Source of the DNA: Natrinema amylolyticum | GTDB taxonomy: Archaea > Halobacteriota > Halobacteria > Halobacteriales > Natrialbaceae | Assembly: GCF_020515625.1 (NCBI RefSeq) | Contig: NZ_JAIWPJ010000004.1 | Span: forward strand, 1 to 64,000 | Reading direction: 5' to 3' | DNA: 64,000 bases | Shown here: positions 25,015 to 34,488 of the stretch, piece by piece | Layout of the letters: each line of letters starts with the position of its first letter | Position numbering within the stretch: the first letter of the stretch is position 1 | Translations under genes and position numbers: made by a program | Notes under the pieces: model-generated | Databases searched by the model: none | Seen by the model: the letters and a program-made list of their open reading frames with translations, nothing else | Told to the model about the DNA's origin: nothing

Positions 25015-26928
25015 ATGAGTTCATACGGAGCGCCGACGAACGCGATCACGCTCTCGGACGTCGAGATCGACGACGGATTTTGGTCGCTCCGACGGGAACG
25101 AAACAGGGACGTAACGATCAAATACCAGTACGAACAACTCGAGGAGTCGGGCACGCTCGAGAACTTTCGGCGCGTCGCCGCCGGGGAGTCCGGCGGCTTT
25201 CAGGGGATGTGGTTTCAGGACTCGGACGCTTACAAGTGGATCGAAGGGGCCTCGTACGTGCTCGCCCAGCGCGACGATCCGGAACTCGAGGCGAACGTCG
25301 ACGAGGTGATTTCGCTGATCGCCGACGCACAGCAGCCCGACGGCTACCTGAACACGTACTTCTCGCTGGTCGAACCCGAGAATCGGTGGACGAACCTTCA
25401 CATGATGCACGAGCTCTACTGTGCCGGCCATCTGATCGAGGCCGCGGTCGCCCACTACCGGGCGACGGAGAAGGAGACGCTGCTCGACGTGGCGATCGAC
25501 TTCGCGGATCTCGTCGACGACGTCTTCGGCGACGAAATCGAGGGCGTTCCGGGCCATGAAGAGATCGAACTGGCGCTCCTGAAGCTCTACCGAGTCACCG
25601 GTACGGATCGGTATCTCGACCTCGCGAAGTACTTCATCGATCTCCGCGGGAAGGACGACCGACTCGCGTGGGAAATCGACAATCCGGAGACGCTCGGCGG
25701 CGCCGAGTATGACGACGGTGGGGTCATTTCTGCCGCACGGGACGTCTTCACCCACGAAGACGGAACGTACGACGGACGGTACGCTCAGGCCCACGAGCCG
25801 CTCCGGGAACAGGAAACCGTCGAGGGCCACTCCGTCAGGGCGATGTACCTGTTCGCGGCAGCGACGGATCTCGCCATCGAGACGGGCGAAGACGAGTTGA
25901 TCGAGGCCCTCGAAGGCCTCTGGACGAACATGACCACCAAGCGGATGTACGTCACCGGCGGCCTCGGCCCCGAGGAGGCCCACGAAGGGTTCACGACGGA
26001 CTACGACCTCAGAAACGATGCCTACGCCGAGACCTGTGCCGCGATCGGGAGCATCTACTGGAACCAGCGGCTGTTCGAACTCACCGGCGAGGCGAAGTAC
26101 GCCGACCTCATCGAGCGGACGCTGTACAACGGCTTCCTCGCTGGCGTCTCGCTCGACGGGACCGAGTTCTTCTACGAGAACCCTCTCGAGAGCGACGGCC
26201 ATCACCACCGCAAGGGATGGTTCACGTGCGCATGCTGTCCGCCGAACGCGGCCCGGCTGCTCGCGTCGCTGGGCAAGTACGTCTACAGCCAGCGGGGACC
26301 AGCGCTGTACGTCAATCAGTACGTCGGCGGTAGCGTCACGACGACGGTCGACGGCGCGACCGTCGAGCTGTCACAGGACAGTTCCCTCCCGTGGTCGAGC
26401 GAGGTTACCATCGACGTCGACGCCGACGGGGCGTCGGTACCGCTTCGCCTTCGAATTCCGAAGTGGGCCGAGTCGTCGACGGTGACGGTAAACGGCGATT
26501 CGGTCGACGTGCCGTCCGAGGGTTACCTCGAGGTCGAACGGGAGTGGGACGACGGCCGGATCGAGCTGACCTTCGAGCAGACGGTCACGCAGCTAGAGGC
26601 CCATCCCGAGGTGGCGGCCGACGCCGGACGCGTTGCACTCAAACGCGGCCCGCTCGTCTACTGCCTCGAGGCAGTCGACAACGACCGGCCGCTCCACCAG
26701 TACGAGGACCCGTCCGCTTCGGTCTCGACGGAGCATCGGTCGGACCTGCTCGAGGGAGTCACGGTCATCGAGGGCGAAGCGAGCGTCCCGGATCGGGAGG
26801 GCTGGGACGGCGAACTGTATCGTCCCGCGAACGAGACGGCTCGAGAACGGACCGAGTTCACCGCGGTGCCGTACTACGCCTGGGACAACCGTGATCCCGG
26901 TGCCATGCAGGTCTGGATCCGGTCGTAG
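25015..26928 (+). CDS. GH127 beta-L-arabinofuranosidase-like enzyme (second copy)
   Basis: A 637-residue GH127 protein, homologous over its whole length to the copy at 17316. Active-site residues E339 and C341 (AYAETCAA) and C407-C408 (CACCPPNAAR) are all present; C407 corresponds to the nucleophile. Compared with the first copy it lacks the ~10-residue insert before CACC (the PDGHALADENPDRF region) and has LGPEEAHEGF where the first has IGSTHHGERF near the acid/base glutamate, so substrate preference may differ. No signal peptide. Of three in-frame ATGs (24910 region, 24994, 25015) the last fits the TATA box and the start of the first copy. It has its own promoter next to the IclR gene. Confidence 0.88.
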   Translation: MSSYGAPTNAITLSDVEIDDGFWSLRRERNRDVTIKYQYEQLEESGTLENFRRVAAGESGGFQGMWFQDSDAYKWIEGASYVLAQRDDPELEANVDEVISLIADAQQPDGYLNTYFSLVEPENRWTNLHMMHELYCAGHLIEAAVAHYRATEKETLLDVAIDFADLVDDVFGDEIEGVPGHEEIELALLKLYRVTGTDRYLDLAKYFIDLRGKDDRLAWEIDNPETLGGAEYDDGGVISAARDVFTHEDGTYDGRYAQAHEPLREQETVEGHSVRAMYLFAAATDLAIETGEDELIEALEGLWTNMTTKRMYVTGGLGPEEAHEGFTTDYDLRNDAYAETCAAIGSIYWNQRLFELTGEAKYADLIERTLYNGFLAGVSLDGTEFFYENPLESDGHHHRKGWFTCACCPPNAARLLASLGKYVYSQRGPALYVNQYVGGSVTTTVDGATVELSQDSSLPWSSEVTIDVDADGASVPLRLRIPKWAESSTVTVNGDSVDVPSEGYLEVEREWDDGRIELTFEQTVTQLEAHPEVAADAGRVALKRGPLVYCLEAVDNDRPLHQYEDPSASVSTEHRSDLLEGVTVIEGEASVPDREGWDGELYRPANETARERTEFTAVPYYAWDNRDPGAMQVWIRS

Positions 26929-27151
26929 CGGCGTTCGATTCTTCCTTCGAACTGCCGAGACCGCTCCGGCGCGGCCCGACGGGGACGAGCAGTATACCGC
27001 GTTCTATGGGAACAGGATGCGTACCACATCGAACGACAGTGATCGGTGCCGGAACTGAGCAGCGGATTCCGGCAGCGACGAACGCTGGCGAGCACGTCGA
27101 GAAACGGTAGTGAAATCGGATCTGAGATCGACCGCAGTCCAGCGGCCCGGC

Positions 27152-29041
27152 TCAGTTGTTCTGTGTAATGCGCTCGACGAACGTCTCCGGGAGATCGTTG
27201 ATCTCGCCGGCCTGTACCTTCCAGAGGTTCGCGTAGAGGCCGTCCGCCTCGAGCAACGCGTCGTGGCTCCCCCGCTCGACGATCTCACCGTCGTCGAGGA
27301 CGAGGATGGTGTCGGCGTCGCGGACGGTCGACAGTCGGTGGGCGATGACGAACGTCGTTCTGTCGGCGGTGATCTCCTCGATCGAGCGCTGGATGAGCAT
27401 CTCCGTCTCGGTGTCGACGTCGCTGGTCGCCTCGTCCAACACGAGGATCTCCGGATCCGAGATGATGATGCGCGCGAGCGCGATGCGCTGGCGTTGCCCG
27501 CCGGAGAGTTTGACCCCCTCCTCGCCGACCTCAGTGTCGTACCCGTCCGGAAGCTCCTCGATGAACGCGTGGGCCTGTGCGGCCTCGGCGGCCGCGACGA
27601 CTTCCTCGTCGGTCGCGTCGAACGTCCCGTAGGCGATGTTCTCCCTGACGGTCCCGCCGAAGAGGTAGTTGTCCTGACTGACGTAGCCGATCGCCTCCCG
27701 AAGACTCGACAGCGTCACGTCGCGGACGTCGTGGCCGTCGATCCGGACCTCCCCCTCGTCGGTCTCGTACATTCGCATGAGGAGTCGGACCACCGTGGAC
27801 TTGCCCGCACCGGTCGGGCCGACGAACGCGACCGTCTCGCCCGGGTCGGCCTCGAACGAGACGTCCTCGAGGACATACTCCTCGTCGGGATCGTAGGCGA
27901 AGCTCACGTCGTCGTACTCGACGCGGCCGTCAACGTCGGTCAGTTCCGTCGCGTCCTCGCGGTCCTCGATGGCGACGGGCATGTCCATGAGGCCGACGAC
28001 GCGCTTGCCGGACGCGCGCGCGTTCTCGTACTGCTCGATGATGACCGCGATCTGTTTGAGCGGACCGGTGAACCGCTGGCTCATGAACAGGAACGTGACG
28101 AGCGAGCCGACGGTGAGCGTCCCGCTGAACAGCGGCGGCGGTCCGACGACGACCCAGTAGCCACCGATGATGAACGTCGCCGCGAACGACGCGTTCGTGA
28201 CGAAGTTACTCCCCGGATGGTACAACGTGTTGAGCTTGATCCGTTCCCAGTTCGTATCGAAGTAGCGGTAGGAGACGTCGGTGACGCGGTCGGACTCGTA
28301 GGACTCCGTCGTCATCGTCTTGATGAGGTGGATTCCGCCGAGGTTGTTCTCGAGGCGGGTGTTCATGCCGCCGACGCTCGATCTGATCCGGTCGTAGACC
28401 GGCTCGACCCGGCGCATGAACCACAGCGTGAACGCGGTGAGCAGGGGGACCGCTCCCAGCGTTACGATCGCGAGCTGCCAGTTCAGATAGACGAGAAGCA
28501 CGGTGATGCCGACGAGCACCGTCCCGATCCGAACTGCTCTGGTGAGCGCGTCGTCGAAGAACTGCTCGAAGTTGGAGATGTCGTTGTTCAGGATGCTCAT
28601 GAGTTCGCCTTTCTCGTGGCCATCGAAGAAGCGAACGTCCAGCTGTTGCATCTTGTCGTACGTCGACGTGCGAACGACGTGCATCAGGTGGTGCGAGAAG
28701 TAGTCGACGGAGAGCATCCGCACCGTCGCCAGCAGCGCCGTGAGCACGTAACACCCGAAGATGATCCCGAACGAGAACCAGAGTTGTCCCTCCGTCGTCG
28801 ACGGGACGATATCTGCAGGAACGAGCGGCAGTTCGTACGCCGTCGTTTGGTTGAACACGGCGTCGATCGCGACGCCGAGGACGAACGGCGGGATCAGCGA
28901 CGCCAGCCGCTCGAACAAGCCGGCGAGGAGTCCGATCGAGAACCAGTGGCGACGCTCCCGACTAAATTGGGCGAAGAGACGGACCAGCGGCCATTCGACT
29001 GCATCACGATACCCCTCTAATCGGTGTTCTCTGTTGGACAC
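27152..29041 (-). CDS. ABC-type exporter, fused membrane and ATPase domains
   Basis: A 629-residue half-size exporter of the MsbA/MDR type. Transmembrane domain with about six spans over residues 33-335 (first span near FSIGLLAGLFERLASLIPPF), then the ATPase domain from about 365. Walker A GPTGAGKST, signature LSGGQRQRIALA, Walker B EILVLDEATSDVD and the switch H in VIAHRLST are all intact. The start codon is GTG at 29041. It probably works as a homodimer, exporting a lipid, glycolipid or drug-like compound; the arabinan genes on both sides do not reveal the substrate. The gene is single and convergent with the second GH127 gene. Confidence 0.87.
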   Translation of the reverse strand: MSNREHRLEGYRDAVEWPLVRLFAQFSRERRHWFSIGLLAGLFERLASLIPPFVLGVAIDAVFNQTTAYELPLVPADIVPSTTEGQLWFSFGIIFGCYVLTALLATVRMLSVDYFSHHLMHVVRTSTYDKMQQLDVRFFDGHEKGELMSILNNDISNFEQFFDDALTRAVRIGTVLVGITVLLVYLNWQLAIVTLGAVPLLTAFTLWFMRRVEPVYDRIRSSVGGMNTRLENNLGGIHLIKTMTTESYESDRVTDVSYRYFDTNWERIKLNTLYHPGSNFVTNASFAATFIIGGYWVVVGPPPLFSGTLTVGSLVTFLFMSQRFTGPLKQIAVIIEQYENARASGKRVVGLMDMPVAIEDREDATELTDVDGRVEYDDVSFAYDPDEEYVLEDVSFEADPGETVAFVGPTGAGKSTVVRLLMRMYETDEGEVRIDGHDVRDVTLSSLREAIGYVSQDNYLFGGTVRENIAYGTFDATDEEVVAAAEAAQAHAFIEELPDGYDTEVGEEGVKLSGGQRQRIALARIIISDPEILVLDEATSDVDTETEMLIQRSIEEITADRTTFVIAHRLSTVRDADTILVLDDGEIVERGSHDALLEADGLYANLWKVQAGEINDLPETFVERITQNN

Positions 29042-29313
29042 TGTCTCGGTGACTGTCGGATCCGGTCGCTCAAATAGGTTGGTACTCCGTGACGACAGCG
29101 GTCGTCCGAAAAAATCGGTTGCCGCTCGCTTCGTCGCGCCGTCTCTGCTCTTTCGACGGAATATCGGACGGGAATAAAGCGACGATCGTTCGAAGTGTCG
29201 TTCATTAACGTTGGTAGAATGAGTGGTCGGCGACCCCGTTCTTTCGGGTTTAACAGGTGCAGAGTGACAGAAACCGAGGAACTTATAACACTTTATCAGA
29301 AAGAGAGGTGTGG

Positions 29314-30822
29314 ATGGCTAACGCACGTATTACGGTTCATACTGCAGCGGATATCGACCGCATCGAACCCGAAGTCCACGGTCACTTCTCCGAACACCTC
29401 GGGCGGTGTGTCTACGAGGGTCTCTGGACCAGCGACAGCACCGATGAAGACGGGTACCGAGAGGAGGTCGTCTCGCTCCTGTCCGACCTTGAGATTCCCG
29501 TTCTCCGCTGGCCCGGCGGCTGTTTCGCCGACGACTACCACTGGGAAGACGGCATCGGTCCACAGGAGGACCGACCGCGACGCCGGAACCTCTTCTGGGC
29601 GCAGGGCCCGGAGGAGCTCCCCGAGGAGTCCAACGCCTTCGGTACCGACGAGTTCCTGGAACTCTGTGAGCGAATCGGTACGGAGCCGTATCTCGCGGCC
29701 AACGTCGGCTCGGGCGACCCACAGGAGGCTACCGACTGGGTCGAGTACTGCAACTACGACGGCGACACCGAACTCGCCGACCGACGACGCGAGAACGGCC
29801 GAGAGGAGCCCTACGGCGTTAAGTACTGGGGACTCGGCAACGAGAACTGGGGCTGTGGCGGCCAGATGACCCCCGAGCAGTACGCCCGCGAGTACCGGCG
29901 GTACGCGACCTACGTCGGGACCATGGACAACCTGATGCTCGATCACGAACTCGAGCTCATCGCCTGTGGCTTCGAGGGCCACGAGTGGAACCGACGATTC
30001 ATGGAGGAGATCGCGAGCGAGGCCTGGGGCGCGGAGTTCCCGCTCGACCACCTCACGCTGCACCACTACTACGGGCGGACGATGAACGTCTCCGAGGCCG
30101 ACGAGGACCAGTACGACCAGCTCCTCGTCGAGGCCCTCGAGATGGAAGACCACATCGAGCGAATCGCCGCGGCGATCAACGCGGTGGCGACGACCCGCGA
30201 CATCGGCGTCATCATCGACGAGTGGGGCACCTGGCATCCCGAAGCGACGGCCGACAACGGGCTCGAACAGCCGGGGACCGTCCTCGACGCGCTCTCGGCA
30301 GCGGCCGTCCTCGACATCTTCAACCACCACAGCGACGTTGTCACGATGTCGAACATCGCACAGACGGTCAACGTCCTGCAGTGTCTCGTCGAGACCGACG
30401 AGGACGACGCCTGGGCGCGTCCGACCTACCGCGTCTTCGACCTGTACGCACCCCACAAGGGTAGCGAGGCCGTGCAGACGTCGGTCGAGGCCCCGTCGCG
30501 CGAACTCGCCGACGACGCCGAGGACCGCGAACTGCCCCTCGTCGGCGCGTCCGCATCGGTCGACGACGACGAGACCTACGTCACCGTTACGAACCTCGAC
30601 TGCCGCGAGACCCAGACGATCGACGTCACCCTCGAGGGAATCGACCTCGAGTCCTCGTCCATCGAGGCCGAGCTGCTGTTCGCGGACCAGGATCCCGACC
30701 TGGAAGTCGACGCCGACAACGCCGACGAGTTCACCGCCGAGGAACTCGACGTGTCGGTCGACAGCGGTTCCCTGATCGCCGAGCTGCCGGCGTCGACGGT
30801 GGCCGGAATCTCGATCGAATAA
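29314..30822 (+). CDS. GH51 alpha-L-arabinofuranosidase, cytosolic
   Basis: A 502-residue GH51 enzyme without signal peptide or extra domains, the size of classical intracellular AbfA proteins. EPEVHGHFSEHLGRCVYEGLW opens the barrel, followed by RWPGGCFADDYHWEDGIGP. The acid/base is E177 in GLGNENWG and the nucleophile E303 in IIDEWGTWHPE. The C-terminal beta-sandwich covers about 385-502. It would cleave terminal alpha-L-arabinofuranose from imported oligosaccharides. The start is ATG 29314: ACTTATAACA at about 29281-29290 is a TATA box at leaderless distance; the frame opens earlier (29257) without support. A T-run at 30843-30847 follows the stop and may end the message. Confidence 0.9.
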   Translation: MANARITVHTAADIDRIEPEVHGHFSEHLGRCVYEGLWTSDSTDEDGYREEVVSLLSDLEIPVLRWPGGCFADDYHWEDGIGPQEDRPRRRNLFWAQGPEELPEESNAFGTDEFLELCERIGTEPYLAANVGSGDPQEATDWVEYCNYDGDTELADRRRENGREEPYGVKYWGLGNENWGCGGQMTPEQYAREYRRYATYVGTMDNLMLDHELELIACGFEGHEWNRRFMEEIASEAWGAEFPLDHLTLHHYYGRTMNVSEADEDQYDQLLVEALEMEDHIERIAAAINAVATTRDIGVIIDEWGTWHPEATADNGLEQPGTVLDALSAAAVLDIFNHHSDVVTMSNIAQTVNVLQCLVETDEDDAWARPTYRVFDLYAPHKGSEAVQTSVEAPSRELADDAEDRELPLVGASASVDDDETYVTVTNLDCRETQTIDVTLEGIDLESSSIEAELLFADQDPDLEVDADNADEFTAEELDVSVDSGSLIAELPASTVAGISIE

Positions 30823-30903
30823 CTCGCCGATCCGCTCTCGAGATTTTTCACCCGTTCCGAACGATACTGCGTGTTTTCGGCGAAAAAGTAGAATTCGCGG
30901 AGA

Positions 30904-31368
30904 TCAGTCCATTTTGAGCGTCACGGTGCCGTCGAAGTTGAGGAGGATGTGCTGGGCGAAGTCACCGAACAGCGCCTTCCCGGTCGGCGAGCGCCGTCGA
31001 CCGACGACGAAGAGATGGTCACAGCCGAGTTCCGCCGCGGTAGCGATGACCGCGTCGGCGCGGTCGCTCTCGTCGACGACGATTCCCTCGGTGGTGAACT
31101 CGATCGACTCATCGAACGAGTCGAACACGTCTTCAGCGAACCGTTGTGCGAACTGCTCCGCAGTGGAGGTCGAATCGGGTTCGCTGTACGATGTCCCCTC
31201 CATCTGCTCGATCACTTCCAAGTTATCGGCCGTCTTGTCGACCTGATCCGGCGTGATCCACGCGAGCACGGTCAGCGTCGCGCCAGTGTCGTGAGCGAGT
31301 CGGCCGGCTTCCGCGAGCAGTTCTCGGTGGGCGTCCGTGTCGTCGATGACGACGAGTGCGTTATCCAT
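30904..31368 (-). CDS. Universal stress protein (UspA family)
   Basis: A 154-residue single-domain Usp protein. It starts with the typical strand MDNALVVIDDTDAHRELL and ends with the nucleotide-binding loop VGRRRSPTGKALFG near residues 124-136 (G-x2-G-x9-G-S/T-like spacing, here slightly altered), which suggests ATP binding, followed by VTLKMD. A TATA-like ACTTATTTGG precedes the ATG by about 30 bases, pointing to a leaderless single-gene transcript. Function in the arabinan locus is not evident; Usp genes are common haloarchaeal hitchhikers next to transport and metabolic genes. Confidence 0.85.
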   Translation of the reverse strand: MDNALVVIDDTDAHRELLAEAGRLAHDTGATLTVLAWITPDQVDKTADNLEVIEQMEGTSYSEPDSTSTAEQFAQRFAEDVFDSFDESIEFTTEGIVVDESDRADAVIATAAELGCDHLFVVGRRRSPTGKALFGDFAQHILLNFDGTVTLKMD

Positions 31369-31602
31369 ATCACCGCTATAATCAGTTACCCAAATAAGTG
31401 TACTGCCCGTGTCAATCTATGACAATGAACTGTCTCCGATAGCGGTATCCGGCCGTCTCTCGAATCGCTTCGGCGGAGTCGGTCGGAATCGTTGACCGAC
31501 GCGAACGGCGTACGCGTCCCACACTCGGCTACGCCGTCGACTCCCGACTGCCGTCTCGGCTGACTGTCGGTTCCGGTTTCGCTGCGAGTTCTCCGTCGTC
31601 GC

Positions 31603-32910
31603 TCACTCGAGGCGAGGGAGGGACGCCTCGTTAGCGTCGATGAGATCCTCGACCATCTCGTGGATCTCGTCCAAACTGAGGGCGGCGCCCGTAAGCGGAT
31701 CCAGTTTCACGGCCTGGTGGACCTTCCGTCGGTCGTTTTCCAGCGCTCCCTCGACCGCGAGTTCGTAGACGGCCGCGTGCCGGCGATCCAGCGCCGCGAG
31801 TTGCGTCGGCAGTTCACCGACCGAACAGGGGTGGAGGCCGGTTCCGTCGACGAGCACCGGCACCTCGACGCACGCGTCGGTCGGGAGGTTCGCGATGGCG
31901 TTCGTCTCGTTGCTCACGTTGAGGTTGAACCGGCGGGGCGTGTCGGTCTCCAGCGAGTGGATGAGTCGAGAGGCGTACTCCTCGGAGCGCTCGGCGCCGA
32001 CCGTCTCGAGGTCGTCCGATAACTCGGCGTCGTTGCGCTCGGCCGATCGTTCTTTCCAGCCCTCGAGATAGGTGGCGGTCTCCATCCGCTCGGCGTAGTC
32101 CGTTCCAGTCATCTCCTCAATGGTCTCCTCGGACGTCCGAACGTAGGGGACGTACTCGCTCATGTGGTGGCTCGACTCGGTCGGAAACGCGCCGAAGTGC
32201 TCCATCATCTCGAAGCGCACGGTGTCGCGCCGGTACGTCTCGGGGTCGTCCATCGCGTCGCGGAGCGCGGGATAGACGGACTCGCCGTCGCGTTCGACCT
32301 CGAGGAACCAGGCCATGTGGTTGATGCCCGCGACCCAGTACTCGAGTTCATCCGCGGGGACGTCGACGTAGTCGGCGATCGCCTCGACGGTGTGGGGAAC
32401 GCTGTGACAGAGCCCGACGGTCTGTACGTCCGTCGCGTCGAACAGCGCCTTACAGAGGATCGCCATCGGGTTCGTGTAGTTCAGCAGGAGCGCGTCGGGG
32501 CACAGCTCCTCCATATCGGCGGCGATATCGAGCAGCGTCGGGATCGTCCGCAGCGCCCGAAAGATCCCGCCGGGCCCGGTCGTGTCGCCGATCGCCTGCT
32601 CGACGCCGTACTCCTCGGGGATCCGGATCTCGTTTTCGAACGGTTCCGTGCCACCGACGTTGATCATGTTGAGGACGTAGTCAGCACCCTCGAGCGCGGC
32701 CCGACGGTCGGTGGTCGCTTCCACCGTCGCCTCGAGGCTGTCGTTGTCCACCATCGCTTGGGCCACCGTTCGGGTCTGCTCGAGCCGGTGCTCGTCGATA
32801 TCCATGAGGACGATTTCGCTGTCGGCGAGCGCGTCGAACGAGAGGACGTCTCCGACGAGATTCTTGGCGAACACCATACTTCCCGCTCCGATGAAGGTAA
32901 TCTGTGTCAT
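31603..32910 (-). CDS. GH4 glycosidase, alpha-galactosidase-like (CHS type), second copy
   Basis: A 435-residue family-4 glycosidase collinear with the copy at 19582. It has ITFIGAGSMVFAKNL at the start, NPMAI near 147-151, C168-H169-S170 in GLCHSVPHT and GINHMAWFLE near 195. The reaction is NAD- and divalent-metal-dependent, through oxidation at C3 and elimination. The two copies share long identical stretches (FENEIRIPEEYGV, DALLLNYTNPMAILC) but differ in the 240-300 region that shapes the pocket, so they may handle different linkages. A TATA-like ACTAATTACT is about 27 bases upstream of the ATG, giving a leaderless transcript. Neighbours are UspA and a MATE exporter. Confidence 0.83.
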   Translation of the reverse strand: MTQITFIGAGSMVFAKNLVGDVLSFDALADSEIVLMDIDEHRLEQTRTVAQAMVDNDSLEATVEATTDRRAALEGADYVLNMINVGGTEPFENEIRIPEEYGVEQAIGDTTGPGGIFRALRTIPTLLDIAADMEELCPDALLLNYTNPMAILCKALFDATDVQTVGLCHSVPHTVEAIADYVDVPADELEYWVAGINHMAWFLEVERDGESVYPALRDAMDDPETYRRDTVRFEMMEHFGAFPTESSHHMSEYVPYVRTSEETIEEMTGTDYAERMETATYLEGWKERSAERNDAELSDDLETVGAERSEEYASRLIHSLETDTPRRFNLNVSNETNAIANLPTDACVEVPVLVDGTGLHPCSVGELPTQLAALDRRHAAVYELAVEGALENDRRKVHQAVKLDPLTGAALSLDEIHEMVEDLIDANEASLPRLE

Positions 32911-33042
32911 ACGACGGGATTCGTTCAGAACGAGTAATTAGTTTCGTATGTCCGTTTGATGACCGCTTTCTCAGAGTCCCGTCCATCAGTACAGTGAGAA
33001 ATGAGGGACAGCGGACACCGACTTCACCGACCGCGCCGAGTC

Positions 33043-34488
33043 TCAGTCGTCACCGACTGCAACGTCGGGACGGTACGCTTCGCTGATGGCCTTCCACTTA
33101 TCGGTTCGAAACCGCCAGTAGTTGATCGCAGCTGGAATCGTCGTCTCCGCTGTGAACGCGAGGTACAGGCCCCAATATCCGAGTCCGGTCGTCGCACCGA
33201 GGTACGCGAGCGGGATCGAGCCGAAGAACATCCCGATGAACTGGCTCACGAACGGAATCCGCGTATCACCGCTCGCGTCGAGCGGCCCGGCAGCGGCGCC
33301 GGAGACCCCTTGGAAGACGACCGCGGCACAGGCGGCGTAGACGAGGTGGATGGCGATCGGGATCTCCGGACTCGTCGGATCGCTCGCGAACAGCACGACG
33401 ATTTGCTCGGCGAACAGGGCGATGAGAACCGCGGAGACGGCGTACGTCGCCACCGCGAACCGGATGATGTCGCGTCCGTACGCTTCGGCCGTCGCTTCGT
33501 CGTTTCGGCCGAGTGCCTGACCCACGAGGCTGGACGAGGCGAGCCCGAACCCCCAGCCGGGCGCGTTCATCACACCCCAGATGCGACGGGCGATGACGAA
33601 CGCGGCGACGGTGTTCTCCCCGAAGATGTCGAGGATGGAGAGCATCGGGAACTCGGCGACGGTCCAGACGAGGTTCCGAGCGCCGATCGGGAGCCCGATC
33701 CTGATCAAATCGCGAATCGTCTCGGGATCGAGATACGTTCCCAGCGGATCCACCTGGACGGGGAACTCGCCGATACCCGGGAAGCGACCGCGGCTGATCC
33801 CGATCGCGAACGTCGCCGTCACGACGACGTTCGAGAGAACTGTCCCGAGTGCCGCTCCAGCGACGCCCCAGCCGAAGCCGAAGATGAACACGGCGTTCAA
33901 GCCGATGTTGGCAAGGGCTCCACCGGCACGGACCTGCATCGCGATGTAGGAGTTGTCGGCACCGACGAGCGTCCGACTTCCGACGAGGTTCAGCCCCGCG
34001 AAGGGGATCCCGAATCCGACGACCTGGAGGTACGTCGCACCGTACTCGATCGCCCGCTCGTTGCTGCTCAACACCGAGATGAGTTCATGTGGAACGAACC
34101 AGAACGCGACCGTGACCGGAACGCTGAGCACGATGATGAGTACCGTACTCGAGCGGACGGCGAGTCCCAGTTCGTCGGTAGCGTCCGCACCGTAGCGCTG
34201 AGAGACCAGTGCGATAGCGCCGCCGGCGACGCCGCCACCGATCGCGAACGCGAGTCCCCAGAACGGTCCCGCGAACCCGACGCCGGCGACGGCCGCAGTG
34301 CCGACCGCGACGCCGACCATCGCGACGTCGACGGCATTTTTCGACATCCGAGCGATCCCGGTAACGATTCGGGGCCATGCGAGGATAGTCGTCTGAACGG
34401 CGCGTTCGCGGTCGATGAGTCCGACGCGAGCGAGCGCGAGACCGATCCACAGAATGAGCAGACGTAGCGGGTTCGGGAACCGGGTCAC
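33043..34488 (-). CDS. MATE-family efflux transporter
   Basis: A 481-residue polytopic membrane protein of the MATE/NorM-DinF type with about 12 hydrophobic spans in two homologous halves (for example VAMVGVAVGTAAVAGVGFAGPFWGLAFAI near 50-85 and the second-half GAALGTVLSNVVVTATFAIGI). It should exchange sodium or protons for organic cations or other small molecules. Start codon is GTG at 34488. Single gene between a GH4 gene and a long non-coding stretch; no local clue to its substrate. A link to sugar export or detoxification is possible but unproven. Confidence 0.85.
   Translation of the reverse strand: MTRFPNPLRLLILWIGLALARVGLIDRERAVQTTILAWPRIVTGIARMSKNAVDVAMVGVAVGTAAVAGVGFAGPFWGLAFAIGGGVAGGAIALVSQRYGADATDELGLAVRSSTVLIIVLSVPVTVAFWFVPHELISVLSSNERAIEYGATYLQVVGFGIPFAGLNLVGSRTLVGADNSYIAMQVRAGGALANIGLNAVFIFGFGWGVAGAALGTVLSNVVVTATFAIGISRGRFPGIGEFPVQVDPLGTYLDPETIRDLIRIGLPIGARNLVWTVAEFPMLSILDIFGENTVAAFVIARRIWGVMNAPGWGFGLASSSLVGQALGRNDEATAEAYGRDIIRFAVATYAVSAVLIALFAEQIVVLFASDPTSPEIPIAIHLVYAACAAVVFQGVSGAAAGPLDASGDTRIPFVSQFIGMFFGSIPLAYLGATTGLGYWGLYLAFTAETTIPAAINYWRFRTDKWKAISEAYRPDVAVGDD

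Noticed and set aside
27110-29020. 636-codon open frame on the plus strand opposite the ABC exporter
   Set aside because: It is the antisense shadow of a clear exporter gene with all ABC motifs; its Arg/Val/Asp-rich repeats are what GC-rich third positions produce on the opposite strand.
33001-34467. 488-codon plus-strand frame opposite the MATE gene
   Set aside because: Highly charged low-complexity translation; the minus strand encodes an orderly 12-span transporter.
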